Assembly (NCBI RefSeq): GCF_030386795.1
Contig: NZ_JANUQM010000001.1
Coordinates: 802,363-866,362 of the forward strand
Length of the DNA: 64,000 bases
Source: Streptomyces sp. S.PNR 29
GTDB taxonomy: Bacteria; Actinomycetota; Actinomycetes; Streptomycetales; Streptomycetaceae
Direction: 5' to 3'
The translations under genes were made by a program, and so were the position numbers. The notes beneath the pieces are model-generated. The model did not search any database. It was not told the DNA's origin and saw only the letters and a program-made list of their open reading frames with translations. This document shows positions 26,827 through 35,800 of the stretch, one piece after another (position 1 is the first letter of the stretch; each line of letters opens with the position of its first letter).

Positions 26827-27003
26827 GCCGTGTCCGCAAAGTCCCTCCTGCCCCGCGACGCCTGGCACGCACTCTCGCCGCACCGGGCGCAGACCCAAGT
26901 ACGTCCAGTACGAGGGGCTGCACCCGGCACGCCGAGAGCACGCACCAGACGCCGCAGGGCCCGCCCTCCGGGCGGACGGAGGGACTTTGCGGACACGACC
27001 TAG
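26823..27003. mobile_element. MITE-like element with 26-base terminal inverted repeats
   Basis: A 181-base unit bounded by CTAG on both sides. Terminal repeats 26823-26848 and 26978-27003 match at 25 of 26 positions (CTAGGYCGTGTCCGCAAAGT...). The interior is itself an imperfect inverted repeat (arms around 26854-26902 and 26904-26960), so the whole element could fold into one long hairpin. No transposase is inside. The left end supplies the stop codon of the GNAT gene. I believe similar sequences recur in streptomycete genomes; that needs a search. Confidence 0.78.
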
Positions 27004-27061
27004 AGGGGCGGGCGGGCGAATGGACCCGGATCGACGATCGTGTGCGAACGCGAAGGCCGAC

Positions 27062-27499
27062 TCAGCCCCAGTCCCGTCCGGTCCTCCCCCGCTTGATCTC
27101 GGCGCGCTGCTTCTTCTGCCGCAGCCGGCGCTCGTTGATCCCCCGGGGGATCCGGGTCGGCTTGCGCGGCCTGGGCGGGGGTGCGGTCGCCTCGGCGAGG
27201 AGCGCGGCCAGGCGTACGGCGGCGGCCTCGCGGTTGCGCCACTGGGAGCGGTGCTCGGAGGAGCGGACGGTGACGACGCCGTCGACGAGGCGCCCGGCCA
27301 GCCGCTCCAGCGCCCGCCGCTTCCACACCTCGGGAAGCGCTTCGGTGCGGGACAGGTCGAAGCTCAGCTCCACCTGGGTGTCGCTGGTGTTGACGTGCTG
27401 TCCGCCGGGCCCCGACGACCGCGAGAAACGCCACATGAGCTCGGCCTCGGGAAGCGAGACGGAGCCACGGATGACATAGGGACCGGACATGCCGTCCAT
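27062..27499 (-). CDS. arfB: ArfB-type peptidyl-tRNA hydrolase (ribosome rescue)
   Basis: A 145-residue release-factor-like protein that hydrolyses peptidyl-tRNA on stalled ribosomes. The catalytic GGQ sits in SSGPGGQHVNTSDTQVEL (about 27-45), and the C-terminal tail is strongly basic (RGINERRLRQKKQRAEIKR), as required to enter the empty mRNA channel. There is no stop-codon-recognition domain, which separates it from RF1/RF2. Two in-frame ATGs (27499, 27490) are possible. Confidence 0.93.
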   Translation of the reverse strand: MDGMSGPYVIRGSVSLPEAELMWRFSRSSGPGGQHVNTSDTQVELSFDLSRTEALPEVWKRRALERLAGRLVDGVVTVRSSEHRSQWRNREAAAVRLAALLAEATAPPPRPRKPTRIPRGINERRLRQKKQRAEIKRGRTGRDWG

Positions 27500-27664
27500 G
27501 TTCCCGGTTCCGCCCGGTCCACGTCACTCGAATATCCCGGTAAAGAAAGTAAAGCGACCTGGAACCCCGCGTCCCCCTCTCGACGTTGATAGGGGTAGCT
27601 GTAGCTTCTTGCGGCACGAACCGCACGGAATATTGCGTACGTAACGAGGGAAGGACTCCCAACA

Positions 27665-28240
27665 ATGGCTGTAAGCCTGTCCAAGGGCGGCAACGTCTCG
27701 CTCACCAAGGAAGCTCCGGGCCTGACCGCCGTCACCGTGGGCCTCGGCTGGGACGTCCGTACCACCACTGGTACCGACTTCGACCTCGACGCGTCCGCGA
27801 TCGCGGTCAACGGCCAGGGCAAGGTGTACTCCGACGCCCACTTCGTCTTCTTCAACAACAAGCAGACCCCGGACAACACCATCGTCCACACCGGCGACAA
27901 CCGCACCGGCGAGGGCGCCGGCGACGACGAGGCCATCAACGTCAACCTCGCCGCCCTCCCGGCCGACATCGACAAGGTCGTCTTCCCGGTCTCCATCTAC
28001 GACGCGGAGAACCGCGGCCAGAACTTCGGCCAGGTCCGCAACGCCTACATCCGCATCATCAACCAGGCCGGCGGCGCCGAGATCGCCCGCTACGACCTGT
28101 CGGAGGACGCGGCCACGGAGACGGCCATGGTCTTCGGCGAGCTCTACCGCAACGGCGCCGAGTGGAAGTTCCGCGCGGTCGGCCAGGGCTACGCCTCGGG
28201 CCTGGTGGGCATCGCCCAGGACTTCGGGGTGAACGTCTGA
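27665..28240 (+). CDS. TerD-family tellurium-resistance/stress protein
   Basis: A 191-residue TerD protein: starts [20 protein letters not shown], has the calcium-binding acidic segments [11 protein letters not shown] and [12 protein letters not shown], and the conserved NAYIRIINQ. Probably a cytoplasmic Ca2+-binding stress protein; in streptomycetes several TerD paralogues affect development. ATG 27665 follows AAGGA. Monocistronic, followed by a hairpin. Confidence 0.95.
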   Translation: MAVSLSKGGNVSLTKEAPGLTAVTVGLGWDVRTTTGTDFDLDASAIAVNGQGKVYSDAHFVFFNNKQTPDNTIVHTGDNRTGEGAGDDEAINVNLAALPADIDKVVFPVSIYDAENRGQNFGQVRNAYIRIINQAGGAEIARYDLSEDAATETAMVFGELYRNGAEWKFRAVGQGYASGLVGIAQDFGVNV

Positions 28241-28302
28241 CGGACACCGCGGACACCGCGGACACCGCCGGTCTCCAGGACCCCGACCGGGTCCTGGAGA
28301 CC
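28241..28302 (+). terminator. terD terminator with preceding 9-base triplet repeat
   Basis: Three tandem CGGACACCG-type units directly after the terD stop are followed by a perfect 14-base stem (28270-28283 with 28289-28302, loop CGACC). Confidence 0.8.
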
Positions 28303-28399
28303 GACCGGCGTCATGTCCCTCGGGGCGGCCGTCGGCGAACCTGAACCGGAGTCTCCGGACACCGGAGTTCCCGGCATGCCCCGCGATAGGTTGCCCAGC

Positions 28400-28900
28400 G
28401 TGATCCTCGACCGCCTGCCCCGTAGCATCCCGCCGCCGCTGCTCACCGAACTCACCGCGGTCTACGCCTCCAACCGCGACTTCCACGCCCTCAGCGGCGA
28501 CTTCCCGGACCCGGACGACATCCGCCCGGAACAGGTGGCGGCCGCGCTGGCCGGCGAGCTGAGCAACCCGGACGTGGAGGTGCTGCTCGCCCGCTGCGAG
28601 GGCCGCCTGGTCGGGACCGCGATCACCCTCGCCCACCACCCCGACCCGGCCGACCCCGACCCGTGGATCGGCCTGCTGATGGTGGACGCGACCGTGCAAC
28701 GGCAGGGACACGGCCGCCGGTTGGCTTCCCTCGTCGAGGACCGCTTCCGCACGGCGGGCCGCCCCGCCGTACGCCTGGCCGTCCTCGACAACAACCCCAA
28801 GGGCCTGGCCTTCTGGACGACCCTCGGCTACGGGATCATCGACCACCGCAGGGACCGCCAGCTCGGCCGCCCGTGCGCGGTGTTGCGCAAGGAGCTGTGA
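28400..28900 (+). CDS. GNAT-family N-acetyltransferase
   Basis: A 166-residue acetyltransferase: VDATVQRQGHGRRLASLVEDRF is the acetyl-CoA loop (QGHGRR), and RLAVLDNNPKGLAFWTTLGYGIIDHR the typical C-terminal strand-helix. Start GTG 28400 is preferred since TAGGTT lies 7 bases before it (leaderless); an upstream ATG at 28376 is less likely. Substrate unknown. Its 3' end overlaps the 3' end of the convergent M1 peptidase gene by 65 bases. Confidence 0.87.
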   Translation: MILDRLPRSIPPPLLTELTAVYASNRDFHALSGDFPDPDDIRPEQVAAALAGELSNPDVEVLLARCEGRLVGTAITLAHHPDPADPDPWIGLLMVDATVQRQGHGRRLASLVEDRFRTAGRPAVRLAVLDNNPKGLAFWTTLGYGIIDHRRDRQLGRPCAVLRKEL

Positions 28901-30296
28901 GGGCACCCGTCCGGTCCTGGCGGGCGGGCTTCCCGTCCCCGTACAGCCACTCCTCCCAGATCCGCCCGAAGTCCACGCCGGGCGCCTTCCTCTCGACGTA
29001 GGCCGTGAAGTCGCCGGTGTCCGCGTTCCCATGGCGGTGGGCGGACGCCCAGCCGCGCAGGATGCCGAAGAAACGGTCGTCGCCGACCGTCTGCCGGATC
29101 CTGTGCAGGACCATCGCGCCCCGGTCGTACACCGAGCGGCCGGAGATATGGGCGGCGTCGGACGGGCTCGCGGGCGGGAACGCCCAGAGCACCTCGGAGT
29201 TCTCGTCGTAGAGCGCGTCGAAGGTCTGCTGGGCGGTGTCGCCGCCGTGGTCCTCCCGCCACAGCCACTCCGCGTACGTGGCGAAGCCCTCGTTCAGCCA
29301 CATGTCGCGCCAGGTCTTCGGGGTGACGGAGTTGCCGTACCACTGGTGGGCGAGCTCGTGCACGAGGGTCTCGGCGTCGGGGGCGCCGGGGAAGACGGGC
29401 CGGTTCTGGGTCTCCAGGGCGTACGCCGCGTCGTACTCGCGGTCGACGATCGCGCCCGTGGAGGAGAAGGGGTACGGGCCGAAGACGCCCTCCGCCCACT
29501 GGACGACCTCGGGGATCCTCACCAGTACGGCCCGGCTCTCCTCCGCCTGCTCCGGGTCGACGGCGACGTACACGGGCAGGCCGCCTCCGGTGGTGGAACG
29601 GCTGACGGTGTAGTCGCCGATCGCGACGGTGGCGAGGTAGCTCGCCATGGGCTCGGTGGTGCGCCAACGGAAGGTCGTACGCCCGCCCTTGGACGTCTCA
29701 CTCGCCAACTCCCCGTTCGACACGGCCCGCAGCCCCTCGGGCACGGTGACGGCGAGGTCGTACGACGCCTTGTCGGAGGGGTGGTGGTTGCCGGGGAACC
29801 ACGCCATGGACCCCGTCGGCTCACCGAGCGCCAGCGCCCCGTCGGCGGTGCGCAGCCAGCCCTCCTGCGAGCCGTCCGGGTCGGTGATGGTCACCGGGGT
29901 CCCGGAGTAGCGGACGGTCACGTGGAAGGTGTCGCCGTCGTCGAGTTCGCCGGGCGGGCGGACGGTCAGCTCCTGCCCGGCACGGTTCCAGCGGGCACCG
30001 CGGCCGTCCACGGTCACCTGCTCCACCCGCAGGCCCCTGAGGTCGAGGTCGAATGCGGAGAGGTCCTGGGTGGCGCGGGCCGTGATCGTCGCCGTGCCGG
30101 TGAGGTGGTGGGTGCCGGGTACGTAGGCGAGGTCCAGGGCGTAGTGGGTGACGTCGTACCCCCCGTTGCCCGCCTTCGGGAAGTACGGGTCGCGCACACC
30201 GGACCCGCCGGGGGTGCCCTCGACACCCCCGCCGCACGCGGTCAGGGCGAGGAGGACCGCCACGGCGGAGGGGACAACAGTCGCACAACGGGACAC
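28836..30296 (-). CDS. M1-family metallopeptidase, exported lipoprotein
   Basis: A 486-residue gluzincin aminopeptidase-like protein. GTG 30296 (AGGA upstream) gives a signal peptide ending LLALTACGGG, a lipobox. The catalytic zinc site is complete: HELAHQW then 18 residues to the second Glu in NEGFATYAEWLW; the exopeptidase motif reads GSMAWFPG rather than the textbook GAMEN. It is much shorter than PepN (~850) because it lacks the C-terminal helical domains, as in other secreted streptomycete M1 proteins. The last ~25 residues are low-complexity and overlap the convergent GNAT gene. Confidence 0.9.
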   Translation of the reverse strand: MSRCATVVPSAVAVLLALTACGGGVEGTPGGSGVRDPYFPKAGNGGYDVTHYALDLAYVPGTHHLTGTATITARATQDLSAFDLDLRGLRVEQVTVDGRGARWNRAGQELTVRPPGELDDGDTFHVTVRYSGTPVTITDPDGSQEGWLRTADGALALGEPTGSMAWFPGNHHPSDKASYDLAVTVPEGLRAVSNGELASETSKGGRTTFRWRTTEPMASYLATVAIGDYTVSRSTTGGGLPVYVAVDPEQAEESRAVLVRIPEVVQWAEGVFGPYPFSSTGAIVDREYDAAYALETQNRPVFPGAPDAETLVHELAHQWYGNSVTPKTWRDMWLNEGFATYAEWLWREDHGGDTAQQTFDALYDENSEVLWAFPPASPSDAAHISGRSVYDRGAMVLHRIRQTVGDDRFFGILRGWASAHRHGNADTGDFTAYVERKAPGVDFGRIWEEWLYGDGKPARQDRTGALTAPCATPRTGGRAGGPCGGR

Positions 30297-30333
30297 GTCA
30301 TCGATCCTAGAAGGGCGTGACACCATCACATGC

Positions 30334-30834
30334 GTGCTCGACATCGGCTACGCCCTCTCCAACCGCTTCCCGGACCCCCCGCAGACCGACTACCGCCGCG
30401 CGGACGTCCACGCCCTGCGCCACGACCTGTTCTGCGGTGACGTCTACCTCGCCGACACCGAGACGGACCGGGAGATCTCCACAGCCTGGGGATGGGTGCC
30501 GGTCCTCGACTTCGCCTGGGCCCTGTGCGACATCGCCGAGCGCCTCGACCGCGACCCGGCGGGGTCCCGCGCCGCCCGCCCCCAGCACGCCGAACTGGAC
30601 TTCACCGAGTCCACCGACCGCCTGCTCTTCGAGCGCCGCTTCGGCTGGGTCGACATCGAGGCGGAGTGGCTGCCGCCGGCCGAACCGCCCCTGACCTTCT
30701 CCCACTCCGCACTGCGCCGCGAGGCCCGGGACTTCCTGCACGACCTGATCGCCGACCTGGTCGACCTGCACGAGGACCTGGGGGAGAACCCGGCGATCTG
30801 GGGGTTGCAGGCGCGGTTCCCGCGGGTGGCGTGA
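30334..30834 (+). CDS. Conserved-looking protein of unknown function
   Basis: A 166-residue acidic cytoplasmic protein I do not recognise. It contains NRFPDPPQTDYRRADV, a DLFCGDVYL segment with one Cys, WGWVPVLDFAW, and an amphipathic helix REARDFLHDLIADLVDLHEDLG near the end. No signal peptide or membrane segment. GTG 30334 has no ribosome binding site; CACCAT 7 bases upstream may be a -10 box. It diverges from the M1 peptidase gene by only 37 bases. Confidence 0.75.
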   Translation: MLDIGYALSNRFPDPPQTDYRRADVHALRHDLFCGDVYLADTETDREISTAWGWVPVLDFAWALCDIAERLDRDPAGSRAARPQHAELDFTESTDRLLFERRFGWVDIEAEWLPPAEPPLTFSHSALRREARDFLHDLIADLVDLHEDLGENPAIWGLQARFPRVA

Positions 30835-30850
30835 CGCGAGAACCGGCGGC

Positions 30851-31759
30851 CTAAGGGATCCTTTCACTATGCCCGTCCGGGTCGCGCAGCCGGCGCGCGA
30901 TCTCCACGCGCTCCTCGCTCAGCGGCTCCCCGTCCTCGATCTGCCACAGGCAGTCCTGCAGGACACGGCCGAGCGTCCAGGCGCGGGCCCGGGCGCGGTC
31001 GAGCCCGAGGACGTCCGTCATGGCGTCGAAGCGCCACCGGATCTCGTCGGGGTCGAAGCGGTTGTACAGGGCGGGGAGCAGTTCGAAACCGGGGTCGCCG
31101 GCGAGCGGCTTGGGGTCGATGGCGAGCCAGGGGGCGCGGTCGGAGGCGAGGACGTTCTCGTAGTGGAGGTCCCAGTGGAGCAGGCGGTCGCCGGGTTCGC
31201 CGGCCACTTCCCGCAGGGCGGCCGCGCAGTCCGCGACCAGGCGGCGGGCCTCCGGGTCCGGGATCCCGGGCAGGGCCTTCGGCGTGTCGTCCAGCATCGC
31301 CCGGGCGATGTCGCCCAGGCGGCGCATGTCCGCCGGCGCCGGGGTGGCGGTGAGGTGGGCGAGCAGGCGGGCGATGACGAGGGCGGCCGCACGGGAGTCG
31401 GCGACGTGCGAGAGCATCCGGGTGGAGTCGAGGCGCTCCAGCAGCAGCGTGCCGGTGGGCTCGTCGTGGTCGAGGAGGCGAACCGCCCCGTCGCCGTCCC
31501 ACAGACGCAGAGCGACCGGCTCGCCCACGCTCTCCTCGTCGAGGAGCTGCAGCTTCAGCACGGCCGGGGTGCCGTCGGCGCGACGCACCACCGGCACGAT
31601 CAGCGCGGACACACCGGACATCGACGGTCCGTCGGGCCGTAGCCCCCAGCGGTCGAGGAACCCGGCCGCGAGCTCCGGCAGGCGGGCGATGAAGGAGCGG
31701 CCCGCTTCGCCGTTGTACCTCGCCTGCGACGCGGCCAACTCGTCCGGCACATCGATCAT
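30851..31759 (-). CDS. Aminoglycoside 6-phosphotransferase-like kinase (APH(6) family)
   Basis: A 302-residue kinase of the streptomycin 6-kinase family. It has AVLKLQL (ATP-binding Lys), the catalytic loop LLHWDLHYENVLAS with Asp, and LAIDPKPLAGDPGFELLPAL with the magnesium Asp. Family members inactivate streptomycin or phosphorylate other hydroxylated compounds; the actual substrate is unknown and resistance should not be assumed. ATG 31759 has TATGGT 7 bases upstream, so probably leaderless. It diverges from the rhomboid-like gene with overlapping promoter elements. Confidence 0.86.
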   Translation of the reverse strand: MIDVPDELAASQARYNGEAGRSFIARLPELAAGFLDRWGLRPDGPSMSGVSALIVPVVRRADGTPAVLKLQLLDEESVGEPVALRLWDGDGAVRLLDHDEPTGTLLLERLDSTRMLSHVADSRAAALVIARLLAHLTATPAPADMRRLGDIARAMLDDTPKALPGIPDPEARRLVADCAAALREVAGEPGDRLLHWDLHYENVLASDRAPWLAIDPKPLAGDPGFELLPALYNRFDPDEIRWRFDAMTDVLGLDRARARAWTLGRVLQDCLWQIEDGEPLSEERVEIARRLRDPDGHSERIP

Positions 31760-31763
31760 CTTT

Positions 31764-31784
31764 CCGACCATACTGTCGGACGTG
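31764..31784. promoter_or_regulatory. Overlapping divergent -10 elements
   Basis: Plus-strand TACTGT (31771-31776) and minus-strand TATGGT (about 31767-31772) overlap in the short gap between the APH-like and rhomboid-like genes. Each sits 5-7 bases before its own start codon, so transcription in the two directions should be mutually exclusive (inference). Confidence 0.45.
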
Positions 31785-32471
31785 AGGCGGGTCATGCGGT
31801 TCACGCCGGACCGGCGAGGCCTGGGACGGCGCGCGCTGCTCTACGCCCGCAGCGCCCCCGGCACGTACGTCTGGCTCGGGATGCTGTTCATCACGACGGT
31901 GGCCGTGCACACCATGTCACCGGAGTTAGAGCGGGAGTTCCTGCGGGAGAGGTCGACGAACATCCAGGGCCTGTCGGAGCACCCCCTGCGGGTACTGCTG
32001 GCGAGCGCGCTGCTGGTCGACGGCGGGTACTGGCTGCCGTACCTCCTGCTCTACAGCGTCTTCCACGCCCCCGCGGAGCGCTGGCTGGGGACACTGCGCT
32101 GGCTGACCGTGTGCGTCCTGGCGCATGTGCTGGCCACGCTGATCAGCGAGGGCGCGGTCCTGGTGGCACTGTGGGAGGGGCGGGCGCCCTCGTCGACGGT
32201 GAACACCCTCGACATCGGGGTGAGTTACGCGCTCGCCGGGATCGTCGGCGTGCTGGTGTACCGCGTCCCGAGGCGGTGGCGGTACGGATACCTGGCGCTC
32301 GTGCTGCTCTTCTACGGGGCCGCGCTCGCCGTCGGGCGGACGTTCACCGACCTCGGGCACCTCGTCGCGCTGCTGATCGGACTCGCCTGTCACCCGCTGA
32401 CCCGGGGCCGTGATCCGGGCCGCGCGAGACCACGGAATCCGAAGGAGACACCGGCTGCCCGCAACGGTTGA
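31782..32471 (+). CDS. Rhomboid-like integral membrane protein
   Basis: A ~229-residue membrane protein with about six hydrophobic segments. GVSYALAG (about residue 145) sits where rhomboid proteases have GASGA, keeping the Ser, and DLGHLVALLIGL further on keeps a His, so an intramembrane Ser-His pair is possible. The family is usually labelled rhomboid-like, without proven activity. Starts GTG 31782 (after TACTGT, leaderless) or ATG 31794 (after GAGG). The C-terminus is a basic cytoplasmic tail. Confidence 0.8.
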   Translation: MRRVMRFTPDRRGLGRRALLYARSAPGTYVWLGMLFITTVAVHTMSPELEREFLRERSTNIQGLSEHPLRVLLASALLVDGGYWLPYLLLYSVFHAPAERWLGTLRWLTVCVLAHVLATLISEGAVLVALWEGRAPSSTVNTLDIGVSYALAGIVGVLVYRVPRRWRYGYLALVLLFYGAALAVGRTFTDLGHLVALLIGLACHPLTRGRDPGRARPRNPKETPAARNG

Positions 32472-32482
32472 CGTTCCCGGCC

Positions 32483-32717
32483 ATGAGCAGCTCGACCAGC
32501 GGTGTCGTGAACGGCGGCATCTCCTTCTGGTACGCGGACGACGGACTTCCGGCGGTACGGGAGCCGCTCGCCGGGGACACGTCCGCCGATGTGGTGATCG
32601 TCGGAGGCGGGTACACGGGACTGTGGACCGCCTACTACCTGAAGAAGGCGGCGCACGAACAGCGCGGAGTCCTCGAAACTGGCGCGGATCGCCGACCGGG
32701 TGGCCGGGCGGCACTGA
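32483..32717 (+). pseudogene. FAD-dependent oxidoreductase with internal deletion
   Basis: The first ~57 codons encode GGISFWYADDGLPAVREPL followed by ADVVIVGGGYTGLWTAYYLKKAA, the FAD-binding N-terminus of a DAO/glutamylputrescine-oxidase-type enzyme. Homology stops at about 32655. In another frame, AESSKLARIADRVAGRH then stops at 32717 and could be the old C-terminus. So roughly 400 codons appear deleted. Not expected to be functional. Confidence 0.65.
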
Positions 32718-32806
32718 GGCAGGTTCCGCCCCCGGATACTCACGAGTGCGCTGTCACACCCGTGTGCGAATATCGCCCCAACGACCACTGATCCTGGGGG
32801 GATTCC

Positions 32807-35800
32807 GTGTCCGACGACGACTCCTGTCCGTCGGCGAGACGGGGGCGGGCGGCCGGATTTCCGGCCGTGTTCGCCGCTGTCGTCTCGCTGTTCGCCTCAC
32901 TGCTGACCCTGACCGGGGCGAGCCCCGCCCTCGCCGACGGCGACGCGTGCGCGCCGCTCACGCTCGCGTCCTTCGGCGATCCGGGGGACGCGGTCACCAA
33001 GACCACCGTCCCGGCCCAGAGCAGCACCTGCTTCACCCTGACCGCTCCCGCGGCCGGCCTGTACCTGGTGACGCCGGACCACACCGACCTGTACGCGCGG
33101 ATGTACGCCGCCGACGGCACCGAAGTCGACTGCTACGAGGAGCGGTTCTCCCAGGAGGGCCAGTGCCAGGTGCCCGCCGCGGGCACCTACACCCTCAAGG
33201 TCGTCAACGACGGCTGGGGCGACGGGGAGACCTCCTTCACCGTCGTCCCGCTCGGCCCGGACACACCGGGCTGCTTCGACTCCGCCGGCACGAGCTGGGA
33301 CCTGGCCGCGGTGAGCCGGACCTCGGTGAGCGAACTGGAGATCGACTGCCAGAAGTTCGAGGGCAAGCCGGGCGAACGCGTCCGCCTCACCCACGGAACC
33401 AAGGTCTACGGCGACACCCTGGCGTGGATCACCGACGACAGCGGCGCCTGGATCTGCCCGCGCATCACCGAGGACGACGAGGACACCCGCAGCTGCGTGC
33501 TCCCCGGTGACGGCCCCTACCGCGTGCTGTCCAAGGTGACGTACGCCGGGAGCGGCCACCCCGCCGAGTACGCGGTCACGGTGCGGTCGCTGTCGGACCC
33601 CCGGGGCTGCCGCACCGCGTCCGTACGCCCCTTCGGACCGCTGAAGGGCCTGGACTTCGGCACCAACCCCTGCTTCACCTTCACCGTCGACAAGGCGGGC
33701 CCGCACCTCGTCCACTCCCTCGACGACTACTCCGCGAGCCCGGTCCGCGTGTACGACACCGACGGGAAGATCGCCTGCCGCGAGAGCGACCCGTGCCGCC
33801 TGCCGGCCGCGGGCACGTACACCGCCGTCCTCGACGGCACCCATCCCTTCCGCGCCGCGGAAGACGACCCGGACGACCTCCTCGTCCTCGACCGCGCCTC
33901 CGACGCCGGCTGCGTCACCACCGAAACCGGCGTGTACAAGGGGGAGTTGAGCACGGTCGGGCAGTACGACTGCCTGACGCTGGACGTCCCGCAGGGCGCC
34001 CACATCGCCGCACTCACCCCCATCGCCCCCACCGGCGTGGACACCGAGCTCGCCGTCTACGACCGCGACGGCCTGGCCCAGTGCAACGCGACGGAGCTGG
34101 CCGACGGCGACTGCGCACTGACCGGTCAGGCCCCCTACCGGGCGCTGGTCCACACCGACGACGTCGGCGACAGCGCGACGGGCCCCTACACGATCGCCTT
34201 CCACCGCACCGACGCCGCGAACAACTGCCCGCCCCTGCCCTCCGGCAGCTACACCGCCGACGGTGCCAGGGCCACCCTGACCACCGGCGACGGAGTCTTC
34301 TCACGGTGCCTGAGCATCCCCGCCGACGCCCACACGGACGCGGAGGTCCTCCAGCTGACCGCCACCTCCGGCGGCGTACCGGCGAAGTTCTCCGTGCTCG
34401 ACGCCACCGGCAAGAAGGTCTGCGACCGCACCTCCACCCTCAACGGGTGGGCGTACTGCGCGCTGACCCCGGGCCAGGCCCACACCGTGCTGGTCACCGG
34501 CCGCGACCTGCCCGCCACCTACACCCTGACCCGGCGTGACGTTACCGCCACCGCCACCTCGGCGGGCTGCGCCAGGACCGCCGCGACCAAGGTCGGCGGC
34601 CCGTCCCTGACCGGCGCGTACGGCGAGCCCGGCACCCTGACCTGCCACCAGGTCACCACCGACGCCACCACCGACGTCCTGCACCTCGACGTCCGCGACG
34701 CACTGGGCACCGCCAACATCATCGCCTTCGGCAGTGACGGCACCGCCGAATGCTCCTTCCGCAACCGCTCCTGCGCGGTCACCGGATCCACCACCCACCA
34801 GGTCCTCGTGCAGACCCCGGCCACGCTGAAGGCCGCACCCGCGTACCACCTCGACGCCCTGCGCATCGCGACCGCGGACGGACCGGCACCGGAGTGCGCC
34901 AAGGTCCCGTCGGTGTCGTACGGCTACGGGCCCGTCACCGGCACCCTCGACGAGCAGCACACCGCGGTGTGCGCGGTGCTGCCGACGGCCGGGTACGACC
35001 GCTTCGACCTCGACGTCGAGGACACCACCGGCGCCACCACGACCGCGGTGCCCGCGCTCTACAACGCCAAGTGGGACAACGGCTGCACGTGGACGACATC
35101 CGGCTACCAGTGTGCGGCCGGCGGCTCGACCACCGGGCCGGCCCCGACGCTGTTCCTGCTCGGTCTGCCGGAGAAGGCCTCCGCCACCTCCTACAGCGCC
35201 AAGCTGACCTGCTTCTCCACGCCGTGCGGCCCGGACCGGGTCGGCGTCACCGCCGTCAGTCCCGGCACCGGAGTCGCCGGCGGCAAGGTCACCCTCACGG
35301 TCACCGGCACCGCGCTGCCCGCGAACGCCACGGTGCGCCTGAGCCAGAGCGGCAAGACCCTGACCGCCACGACCGAGTCGGTCTCGGCGGACAACCGGAC
35401 GCTGACCGCGACCCTCGACCTGACGGACGCGGCCCCCGGCACCTGGAACGTCAGCGTGTTCGCGGGCGGCTGGGAGTTCCAGCGCGGCACCTTCACCGTC
35501 ACCGAGCCCCAGCTGAAGAACACGGCCGCCCCCAAGGTGACCGGCACGGCCAAGGTCGGAGCCAAGGTCACGGCAGCGCCGGGCAGCTGGTCGGCCGCCC
35601 CGACCTCCTACACGTACCAGTGGAAGGCCGACGGCAAGGCGATCTCCGGAGCGACCTCGGCCTCGTACACCATCCCCGCGTCGGTCGTCGGCAAGAAGCT
35701 CACCGTGACCGTCACGGCGGTCAAGGGCGGCTGGCAGAGCGGCACGGCGACCTCGGCGGCCGTGACCGTCGCCAAGGGCGACGCGCCCAAGTCGACCGGA

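Noticed and set aside
30851..31759. Streptomycin resistance gene
   Set aside because: The kinase is only APH(6)-like and there is no resistance or biosynthetic context; only the family is claimed.
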